A program made the translations under genes and the position numbers. From positions 310,001 to 374,000 of the forward strand of contig NZ_WTVG02000039.1 in NCBI RefSeq assembly GCF_012910705.2: a stretch of DNA of 64,000 nt, read 5' to 3'. Positions 8,899-15,722 of the stretch are shown here, piece after piece. Under the pieces are notes generated by a model that saw only the letters and a program-made list of their open reading frames with translations, was not told the DNA's origin and did not search any database. Origin of the DNA: Aromatoleum anaerobium (GTDB lineage: Bacteria; Pseudomonadota; Gammaproteobacteria; Burkholderiales; Rhodocyclaceae). How positions within the stretch are numbered: the first letter of the stretch is position 1; each line of letters begins with the position of its first letter.

Positions 8899-9922
8899 AG
8901 AGCGGTTTTGCTTTGCGTAGAAGGAACCAAAGTGCGGCCAGCGTGGTCGTCTGGCAATGGCACCTTACTCAATTGATTTGCGCCAGAAAGTGGTCGATGC
9001 GTACGAGCGCGGGGTGGGTTCACAGCGCCAAGTAGCCGAGCTTTTTGGCGTCAGTATCTCGTTTGTCGAGAAGCTTTTCATGCGGCTGCGAAGCACCGGA
9101 GCAGTGGCGCCAAAGCCGCACGCCGGCGGAAAGCGATCGCGTCTGGATGAAGCCGCGCGACAGCGTCTGGCGCAGTGGCTGCACACGCAGTCCGATCTGA
9201 CGCTCAACGAGTTGGCGCAGCGCCTGAAGACCGAATTGGACATTCCTATCGGCTTGCCCCGACTGTGTCGGGTGCTCAAGCAGATGCAACTGTCGCGAAA
9301 AAAAAGACGCTCCATGCGACGGAACGTGACGCCGACTCGGTAATTGAAGCGCGCGCGGCTTATCGGGAGGAGGTGGCCCAACATCCCCCGTCACGATTGT
9401 GCTTCATCGATGAATCGGGCGTGAACATTGCGATGACTCGTCATTACGGCCGTGCCCTGCGCGGTGAGCGGGTGCCCGACGCGGTGCCGAAAAATCACGG
9501 TCGCAATGTCACCCTGCTGGGCGCTGTGTCCTGCCGAGGCATCGACGCTGTCATGACTGTCGAGGGCCCGACCGACGCTGCAGTGTTTCGAGCTTATGTC
9601 GACCAGGTGCTGCTGCCGACGCTCGCCCCCGGTGATATCGTCGTCATGGACAACCTGAGCGCGCACAAGGTCAAAGGCATTCGCGAAGCGATCGAGGGCG
9701 CCCAGGCCAACCTGCTTTATCTGCCGCCCTATTCCCCGGATTGGTCCCCCATCGAACCGTGCTGGTCGAAACTCAAGACTGCCTTGCGGGCCGCCAAGGC
9801 GCGGACGCGCGAAGCACTGGATGAGGCCCTCAAACGGGTCCTCAACACGGTGACCGCCGCCGATGCCCGCGGCTGGTTCGCACACTGCGGTTATGACTTA
9901 CAGTGATCGGCAATCCGCTCTA
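8898..9922. mobile_element. IS630-family insertion sequence
   Basis: A 1,025 bp element including both copies of the duplicated TA target (8898-8899 and 9921-9922). Both ends begin TAGAGCGG reading inward, followed by imperfect similarity. It carries one transposase made by frameshifting. Removing the element and one TA restores a continuous upstream reading frame and a ribosome site four bases before the adaptor ATG, which confirms the boundaries. Confidence 0.9.
8957..9906 (+). CDS. IS630-family transposase made by -1 frameshift
   Basis: Two overlapping frames. The first (8957..9343) encodes an HTH DNA-binding domain. The second encodes the DDE catalytic domain: [19 protein letters not shown] and [12 protein letters not shown] supply the Asp, Asp and Glu. 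They join by a -1 shift at eight A residues (9298..9305) followed by G, which contains the efficient AAAAAAG slippery heptamer. The fused product is about 316 residues, the usual IS630 length. Both parts look intact. Confidence 0.85.
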
Positions 9923-11470
9923 GGCCCTCCGTAGCGGCTCGAACGCGCGTTCCGGCCCGATGGCCTGCTGACACAGTGCCGCGCCGGTTTCCGGGTTCTG
10001 CAGGCAGTGTTCGCTGGAGTAATGGAGCCGATGGCACGGCCAGCACTTCACGTCATCCGCAAAGGTCGGCGTGAGCGTCGCCGTGTTGATCCAGTGCTTC
10101 GTCAGGTTCTCGATCGACGAATGCGACAGCAGGATGATCTTCGGCAGTGCCTCGAACGCCACCGCATTCAAGACGCCAGTCTCCGGCCCGAGCACGCAGT
10201 CGGCGAACTTGGCGAGCGTCAGCGTGTCGCGGATCGACAGTTCGCCGGACAGGCAATGCACGCGCGGTTCCAACTCCCATCCGGCCTCGAGGATCTTGCA
10301 GGCGTGATCGCCGACGAGATGGAAATGCACGTCCGGCAGTTCCAGCATGCAGCGTGCAATCAGGCTGTCCATGTGCGGCCAGAACTTGTGGATGCTCGAC
10401 CCGGCGAGCGCAAAGACGACGTTGAACGCGCCAGGCACCAGCCGATTGCGCGCGCGGGTTTCCTCGGCGGGCGACGGGTAGAACTTCGACTCCGACGCAT
10501 ACGGCACGCCCGCGAGGTCAGATGTCCATTCGAGATAGTTCTTGTTGAGCTCCCGGCGGCGGATGTGGTCCGGCCAGAAGAAGTTCGCCCGGCCCGGGAT
10601 CGGCAGCAGCGTGCCTTCGACCGACTCGCTCAGGTTGATGAAGCGGTCGAAGCGCGTCGCCTGCGCCTGCCAGAACATCGCGAGTTCGTGGTTCGGCACC
10701 TGGTTGTCGTCCTGGATGAACCACGCATCGACGTGCGGATCGTGCTGCAGGATGTCCTGCCCCTTCGGCGTGGTCATCAGCGTGACGTGGAAGCCCTCGC
10801 GCTTCAGGGCCGGCAGCACGTTCGATGCCATAATCATATCCCCAAAGCCTCCGAAGCGGCAAACACAAGCCGTCTTCTCAGGTTTTGGTTTCATCCACAG
10901 GTGGCGGAAGCGATCAACCCCGGGATGCGCTTCGGCCTTGCGATAGACCTGCAGGAATGAATACTCGCGGCCAGCGCCGCGCACCTCATTCACGAGCAAG
11001 TCCCAGCCTGTTCCGGCTGCCGCACTCACGTCGCCCATCGCGCTGCAAATGTCGACCGGTTCGAAGTCGTGCTTGTGGTCCGGATTTGCGCCATAGGTGC
11101 CGACGTTCGGATACAGGTCGCGGTGCGGCAGGTACAGCACCAGATGCCCGCCCACCTTGATGACCTGCCACCACTCGGCCAGCGCCGCGCGGTAGTCCTC
11201 GATGTGCTCGAGCAGATGCGAGGAGAACACGAAGTCGCACGAGGCCGGCTCGAACTCGTCCAGCCGCTCGCACGTTGCGACCTTCACATCGGGGCGGATC
11301 GGCACGCCGAAGAGTTCGGTGTCCTTGCACGAATCGACGCCGATGAAGTGCGGGAACGCCTTACGCGGACCACAGCCCAGATCGAGGCCGACGCCGCGGG
11401 TATAGGGCACGACGAGGTATTTCACTTTCGAGGCTTCGTCGCCCTGCGGATCGGTGATTTTCCAAACCAT
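9920..11470 (-). CDS. fusion of class I methyltransferase and GT9-like glycosyltransferase
   Basis: 516 residues. Residues about 1 to 185 form a SAM-dependent methyltransferase: motif I is VGLDLGCGPRKAF, followed by FSSHLLEHI and GGHLVLYLPHRD. Residues about 200 to 516 resemble the heptosyltransferase/GT9 fold (CRFGGFGDMIMASNVLPALK, then VVFALAGSSIHKFWP and the nucleotide-sugar site CVLGPETGVLNAVAFEALP). The natural C-terminus ran four residues further (YEAR, then TGA) and overlapped the adaptor gene; the stop now comes from the IS end. Likely substrate is a sugar on virion, lipopolysaccharide or DNA, which the sequence does not settle. Confidence 0.8.
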   Translation of the reverse strand: MVWKITDPQGDEASKVKYLVVPYTRGVGLDLGCGPRKAFPHFIGVDSCKDTELFGVPIRPDVKVATCERLDEFEPASCDFVFSSHLLEHIEDYRAALAEWWQVIKVGGHLVLYLPHRDLYPNVGTYGANPDHKHDFEPVDICSAMGDVSAAAGTGWDLLVNEVRGAGREYSFLQVYRKAEAHPGVDRFRHLWMKPKPEKTACVCRFGGFGDMIMASNVLPALKREGFHVTLMTTPKGQDILQHDPHVDAWFIQDDNQVPNHELAMFWQAQATRFDRFINLSESVEGTLLPIPGRANFFWPDHIRRRELNKNYLEWTSDLAGVPYASESKFYPSPAEETRARNRLVPGAFNVVFALAGSSIHKFWPHMDSLIARCMLELPDVHFHLVGDHACKILEAGWELEPRVHCLSGELSIRDTLTLAKFADCVLGPETGVLNAVAFEALPKIILLSHSSIENLTKHWINTATLTPTFADDVKCWPCHRLHYSSEHCLQNPETGAALCQQAIGPERAFEPLRRA

Positions 11471-11473
11471 GCG

Positions 11474-11689
11474 TCAGCCCTGCAGTTGCGCGTCGAGCTG
11501 CGCATCGGTGGCGGTCGGCTCGACGGGCTCGGCAGGCTTGCGCGCGCGCTTCTTCTCGGGCTCGGCGGGCTCGGCAGGCTCGGTCAAGGCGTGGCCCTGC
11601 GCATCGAACAGGACGTGATCCTGTTCAAAGCGCGCCGGGCCCGCGCCGAACACTTCGCCATAGGGGCGGGTGCGGTCCAGGGTTCTCAT
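11474..11689 (-). CDS. small phage protein with Pro/Glu/Ala repeats
   Basis: 71 residues, MRTLDRTRPYGEVFGAG at the start and a low-complexity tail of repeated PAEP and EKKRARKP. It sits 3 bp before the methyltransferase-glycosyltransferase gene in the same operon. The function is unknown. The opening pattern (YGEVxG) recurs in small head-region proteins of other prophages. Confidence 0.6.
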   Translation of the reverse strand: MRTLDRTRPYGEVFGAGPARFEQDHVLFDAQGHALTEPAEPAEPEKKRARKPAEPVEPTATDAQLDAQLQG

Positions 11690-11719
11690 GGATTCCTCGT
11701 CGGAAGATGGAGGGGTGAA

Positions 11720-11917
11720 TCAGGGCTTCTTCGGCATCACGCAGTCGGCGGGGTCGCTCTTGGCTCCGCCCTTGATGCTGCCGATGCGGTTCGTCGCATC
11801 GCCGGACAGATCGGCGCCGTAGGTGTCGCCGTTCAGGCCGGTCTTGGTGCCGCGGTTCGGCATTGCCTTGGTGTCGCCCTGCAGCTCGCCGCTCGGGCGG
11901 TAGTTCGATTCGCTCAT
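11720..11917 (-). CDS. small phage protein
   Basis: 65 residues, hydrophilic, Gly- and Asn-rich (RGTKTGLNGDTYGADLSGD), likely unstructured. It lies among head genes between a putative decoration protein and the 71-residue protein. No family recognised. Confidence 0.6.
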   Translation of the reverse strand: MSESNYRPSGELQGDTKAMPNRGTKTGLNGDTYGADLSGDATNRIGSIKGGAKSDPADCVMPKKP

Positions 11918-11935
11918 GGTCCTATGCTCCAGTGG

Positions 11936-12298
11936 TTACGACTGCACGGCGTCGGGGGTGATTTCGTACTCGTAGATGATGTGCGCCACGCCGGTCGCGT
12001 CGGCCAGCGACTTGACGGACATCTGCGTCATCGAGCCAATCGCGCGATCCAGTAGCGCGGAACTGGCGGTCACGCCTGCCGCCGAAGTGCTCAGCGCGAT
12101 GGTGCCGATGGAGGTCGTGCCGTGATACACGTCATAGCCGTGCGTGGTCGCGGTGCCGGCGGTGATCACTGCGGCATGCACCTTCTTGAGCCGCGCGGCT
12201 TGGAACAGGCGGAACTTCGCGCCCTCGGTGGTCGCGCCGGCAGTGGTGATGTGGGCCGACTCGCGGCGAATGCTGTAATCGGGATCGTCGTATGCCAT
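11936..12298 (-). CDS. phage head-associated protein
   Basis: 120 residues, Ala/Thr/Ser-rich with alternating hydrophobic residues (HAAVITAGTATTHGYDVYHG), typical of small beta-barrel virion proteins. It follows the major capsid gene after a terminator, a position often held by decoration or head-completion proteins. That role is inferred from position. Confidence 0.6.
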   Translation of the reverse strand: MAYDDPDYSIRRESAHITTAGATTEGAKFRLFQAARLKKVHAAVITAGTATTHGYDVYHGTTSIGTIALSTSAAGVTASSALLDRAIGSMTQMSVKSLADATGVAHIIYEYEITPDAVQS

Positions 12299-12312
12299 GT
12301 CTCTGTGCTCCT

Positions 12313-12352
12313 GGAAAAGAAAAGGGCGCCAGCGGTTACCCGATGACGCCCT
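12313..12352 (-). terminator. probable terminator after capsid gene
   Basis: AGGGCG / CGCCCT stem (12323..12328 and 12347..12352) with further GC pairing. On the minus strand it is followed by CTTTTCTTTT. It lies between the major capsid stop and the next head gene. Confidence 0.6.
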
Positions 12353-12370
12353 GATTGCGGCGGAAAACGT

Positions 12371-14368
12371 TTACGCGGCACTATCCCACTTGATTACCCT
12401 GCCCTGAGCAGCTTGGGTGTGGACCAGTCCGTAACCGCCCAGGAAGTACCAGGCGATGCCACGCGAGCGGCCATAGTCGGTCGGGATCTTGCCGCGGATC
12501 TCTTCCGGCACGGCGACGCCCTCGGCCACGGTATCCGCGCCGAAGAAGAACGCCCAGTTCGACTGCGCGTTGGTGAAACCCGCCTTGGCGATGTTGGTCT
12601 GCTCGGCGAAGCGGGTGCTTTCGTAGCGACCGATCTCGCCGTTCAGGATCATCTGGAAGCCCTGATCGACGTACTGGTGCACCGCTTCCAGTTCGTTCTT
12701 GAACGGACGGAAGGTCGAGGGGTGCGCCAGTGCCATGTAGTCGTCACCGACATAGGCCGGAATGTTCCGTTCCTTCATCAGGTCGACGATGGCCTTGACG
12801 TGCTCCTTGCCGAGCGCGACGTTGTTGGTCGCGGTGGCGGTGCCGTTGGTGGTCAGCGTCACGGCGTCGGTCGCGGTGCCGGCGGTCGGAACGACACGCA
12901 GCGGGGTCGCGTTGAATTGCGCATGCGCCGCGACATCGAACGCCTTCTTGGCGTCGTTCTTCAGCACCTTGTTGATGACTTCCTTCACCGGGTGCTCGGA
13001 CAGGTCGTCCAGCTTGCCGGTGTAGGGCACGGAATTCAGTCGTGTTATCGCGCGGCTCTTTATCCGCGCTTCCTGCGGTTTCCCGCAGGCTCAGACTATA
13101 TCTTCCCTTTCGGGCCGGGCACTCGTGGGCGTTTTGTCCGGTCTGGACTACTTCGCCTAGTCGTTGAACCTTCCGCCGATTCCTCGACGGCTTGGCTGCT
13201 GATTGCCCAATCCTGATCGTTTTCGAACCGTCGCGCTTGCCGTTACCAGCTTCGCTGTGGTCATCAGGCTCTAAGGGGTTTCCAGCAGTTCACCCAGTTT
13301 TCATTCGCTTCCACTTTACCGGCGTATAATTGCGCTGCGCCGGTAAAAAGGAATAGTCATGGGTACGAGCAAACTTCAACGAGAACGTGTCGTCGTAACG
13401 TGCGCCTGCGGATGCGGCGAAACCTTCTCGGCCTTCCCGACCTACCGCAGCAAAGCGGAAGGTGGCGGGCTCCGTGTTCCTGAGTACAAGCGCGGCCATC
13501 ATCCGAACTGCAGAAAATCGCAGACCGGACGAGCCGAACCGTGGAACAAGGGGATGAAGAAGGCCGACCATCCATCTATTGAACGGATGGGGTTCCAGCC
13601 TGGGCATGCGCCCCACAACGACTGGTCACACGTCAATGAGCTACTACGCTCAAACATCGAAGTTCGTAAAAAGTGGCTTGAGCACAAACGCGGTCAGGTT
13701 GCTTGGAACACAGGCTTGTCGCGCGAGCAGTACCCGAACGGTATTGCAAGCGGAGCGGGCCACGGCAACTGGAAAGGCGGTCATCGCGGTACTGTTGATA
13801 CCGCTGAATGGCAGCGCCTACGCCGTGAAACTCTGGTCCGGGACAACTACACCTGCCAAGAGTGCGGCGACAAGAACCGCCAAGGACGAGGCTCCCGAAT
13901 TCAGCTGGAAGTCCATCACATCATCGCGCTTTGCGAAGATCCGTCTCTTGCTCTTGATCCTGACAACTTGATTACGCTGTGCCGCTCATGCCACTACAAA
14001 ACCCACAACTACGGCTCGAAAGCCGTTAAGCGACGCGGCAGTTAGGCAGCCATGCGAACCGCGAAAGCGGCGTCATTGGCGGCTTGTTTACCGTATTCCG
14101 TAATCGTCATCGTCCCTTGCGTGATGGTGAAGTTCGACTCCGGCATGGTCGTGGTCTCCACGAGGGTCGTGCCCTGCGTGGCGATGTCGGAATAGACGTT
14201 CCAGTGAAAAACGTCCCCCTTGCCCTTGCCCTGCACCGCGGCGTCCTTGATGTCAGCGAACTGACGGAACTTCACCAGCGGCTGCACCGCGTGGCGAAGC
14301 ACTTGCGACAGATTGTCGCTGTACATGTAGCCACCCAGCGAGTTGGTGACCCAGAGTTGTCCTGCCAT
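12371..14368 (-). CDS. major capsid protein (N4-gp56 family), interrupted by a group I intron
   Basis: Exon 1 is 14368..14090 (93 codons, MAGQLWVTNSLGGYMYSDNL to TITEYG) and exon 2 is 13036..12371 (NSVPYTGKLDDLSEHPVKEV to VIKWDSAA). Joined, they give a 314-residue protein that reads through the junction as TITEYG-NSVPYTGK, matching the uninterrupted N4-gp56 type capsid proteins I know. Without splicing, translation adds 15 intron-encoded residues and stops. It follows the scaffold gene, as expected. Reading the two parts as separate genes would be wrong: exon 2 begins inside a conserved block with no proper start. Confidence 0.88.
13316..13346 (+). promoter_or_regulatory. inverted repeat enclosing a -10 box for the intron endonuclease
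   Basis: Perfect 9 bp inverted repeat TTACCGGCG / CGCCGGTAA, with a 13-base loop that contains TATAAT (13325..13330). It lies 29 bases before the endonuclease ATG. An AAGGA ribosome site sits six bases before that ATG. No good -35 box is seen. In the intron RNA the same repeat would form a peripheral stem. Confidence 0.5.
13359..14045 (+). CDS. intron-encoded HNH homing endonuclease, antisense to its host gene
   Basis: 228 residues. The N-terminus has a CACGCGETF zinc-finger-like motif. The middle repeats WNKG/WNTGL elements seen in NUMOD-type DNA-binding modules. The C-terminus holds the HNH core: CQECGD, EVHHIIALCED, then DNLITLCRSCHYKTH. It lies wholly inside the intron but on the opposite strand to the intron RNA and capsid gene, so it needs its own promoter. 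It would cut intronless capsid alleles and spread the intron. Confidence 0.85.
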   Translation: MGTSKLQRERVVVTCACGCGETFSAFPTYRSKAEGGGLRVPEYKRGHHPNCRKSQTGRAEPWNKGMKKADHPSIERMGFQPGHAPHNDWSHVNELLRSNIEVRKKWLEHKRGQVAWNTGLSREQYPNGIASGAGHGNWKGGHRGTVDTAEWQRLRRETLVRDNYTCQECGDKNRQGRGSRIQLEVHHIIALCEDPSLALDPDNLITLCRSCHYKTHNYGSKAVKRRGS

Positions 14369-14396
14369 GATCGTTTTCTCCTAATCGGAAAGGGGT

Positions 14397-15380
14397 TCAG
14401 CCGGCCATTCCCGGACGCGCCTTGATGAGAGCGGCGAGCGCATCGGCTCGGATCTGCTCTTCGGAACGGGGTTGTTGCGTCGGGGAAACGGCCGTCACAT
14501 TTGCGACGCGGACCGTATCGAGGTCCGCTTTGCGGTCCAGCCTCTCGTTTCGGGTGGTCGAGGCAGGCGTCGCCTGGACTGCGCCGGTCTTGGACTGCAG
14601 CCAGCCTCGCACCGTCTCACCGGACGCGCGTAACGCATCGGTGAAAGCCTCCCCTTGCTGAAGACGAGTCTCCAGTTCGCGGTCGGCCATGTTGGCGAGG
14701 TATGGGTCAGCCACCACATCGGCGAAGTCCGTGGCGAAGCTGCTCAATGCACTCTCGACTTCGATCTGCTGCCTGACCTGCTGCGCAATCACCGTTGCAT
14801 CAGGAATGGGCGTGTGTTGCTGCCGTCCCTGGATGATCTGCTCGAATGCCTGCGCGGCGGTCGTCTCGTCGCCCTGGAACAGCGCGTCGAGAAATTCCTT
14901 GGTGTTGGGGGCCTGCGCTTGCGGTGCAGGCGGCTCTTGGGGCGTCGGCGCGGCGGTGGCGCGCGCTTCGGCTTCACGCAGCAGGCGCGTGGCTTCCGCC
15001 AGGCGACGGTCTGCCGTGCTGTGCTTCTGGTACTGGCGCAGCACCTGATCGAGCGGGACTTCCACCTCCTCGCCGTCGATTTTGGCGCGCACGCGCACCT
15101 TGTCGAAGTCGCCCGCGATGACATCGGGCGCGGTCTGCGCGGCGATCTGGTCAACGACTTGGGGCAGGTCTTGCGGCGCGGGGTCCGGCGTCGGCTCGGG
15201 CGCAATGCCGGTTTCCTCGCTGATCTGCTCGCGTCGGCTCGCGGCAAGGGCTTCCATCGCCTGTTCGCGCGGCGACAGTTGGCGTTCTTCGGGTTGCGGC
15301 TCTTGCTGCGCTGCGATCTGGTTGTCGGGTTGCGCGGCAATGGTTTCTTGCGGCGCGTCCTGCGGGATGGCGTCGGTCAT
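14397..15380 (-). CDS. phage scaffolding protein
   Basis: 327 residues from the ATG at 15380 (MTDAIPQDAPQETIAAQ), chosen for GGAG seven bases upstream. Extremely Gln/Glu/Ala/Pro-rich, with predicted long helices, and placed between portal and major capsid genes, the standard position and composition of a scaffold. It would direct capsid assembly and leave before maturation. Only an acidic N-terminus and a helical C-terminus are discernible as regions. Confidence 0.75.
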   Translation of the reverse strand: MTDAIPQDAPQETIAAQPDNQIAAQQEPQPEERQLSPREQAMEALAASRREQISEETGIAPEPTPDPAPQDLPQVVDQIAAQTAPDVIAGDFDKVRVRAKIDGEEVEVPLDQVLRQYQKHSTADRRLAEATRLLREAEARATAAPTPQEPPAPQAQAPNTKEFLDALFQGDETTAAQAFEQIIQGRQQHTPIPDATVIAQQVRQQIEVESALSSFATDFADVVADPYLANMADRELETRLQQGEAFTDALRASGETVRGWLQSKTGAVQATPASTTRNERLDRKADLDTVRVANVTAVSPTQQPRSEEQIRADALAALIKARPGMAG

Positions 15381-15397
15381 GTGGGGCTCCAGAAATG

Positions 15398-15420
15398 ACA
15401 AAGCCCGCACAGTGGCGGGC
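15398..15420 (-). terminator. hairpin between phage head genes
   Basis: GCCCGC / GCGGGC stem with a 6-base loop, followed on the minus strand by TTTGT. It may attenuate transcription between the 93-residue gene and the scaffold gene. Similar GCCCGC hairpins recur at 5136, 24421 and 24752. Confidence 0.5.
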
Positions 15421-15440
15421 CGTTCGGGGTGCTACAGGGT

Positions 15441-15722
15441 TCAGTCGGTCGCTTCTCGCGCCTGCAGTTCGTGCATGGCGTTGTTGCCGTCGTTGATGAG
15501 GTCGGCAAGCCAGAACTGCACCGATTCCGCGCGCCAGATGCGGTTTTGCAGGTCGCGGATCGCCTTCGGGTCGTCCGGGCTGACCGCCTTCAGGTCGCCC
15601 ACCGCGTCGTCGCGCTCCGTTTCGGCCCGTTCGACGAGGTAACGACCGATGTTCGAGCCGAGGAATGCTTCCGCCTCCATGCCCATCGCCACGCGCTGCA
15701 GCAGTTCGCGTTCGCTACTCAT
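15441..15722 (-). CDS. conserved-type phage protein
   Basis: 93 residues, mostly helical, starting MSSERELLQRVAMGMEAEAF. It overlaps the portal stop in an ATGA junction, so it is co-translated with it. A small helical protein between portal and scaffold is common in this head module. The role is unknown. Confidence 0.65.
   Translation of the reverse strand: MSSERELLQRVAMGMEAEAFLGSNIGRYLVERAETERDDAVGDLKAVSPDDPKAIRDLQNRIWRAESVQFWLADLINDGNNAMHELQAREATD

Larger units (their letters stand above)
13037..14089 (-). ncRNA. group I self-splicing intron in the capsid gene
   Basis: On the minus strand the region holds group I core elements. Near 13208..13190 is GGGCAATCAGCAGCCAAGC (P4/P6 region). Near 13170..13154 is GGTTCAACGACTAGGCG (5' strand of P7). 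At 13105..13092 is AAGATATAGTCTGA (3' strand of P7). The 5' exon ends in U (CGGU), which can pair with GCCG in the intron to form P1 with a G-U at the splice site. The intron ends in G at 13037, as group I introns do. These rules give exact ends that restore the capsid frame. Confidence 0.88.

Noticed and set aside
12371-13030. The capsid C-terminal part as an independent gene
   Set aside because: Its GTG start is inside a conserved block, it has no ribosome site, and it joins in frame to the upstream half through group I splice rules.
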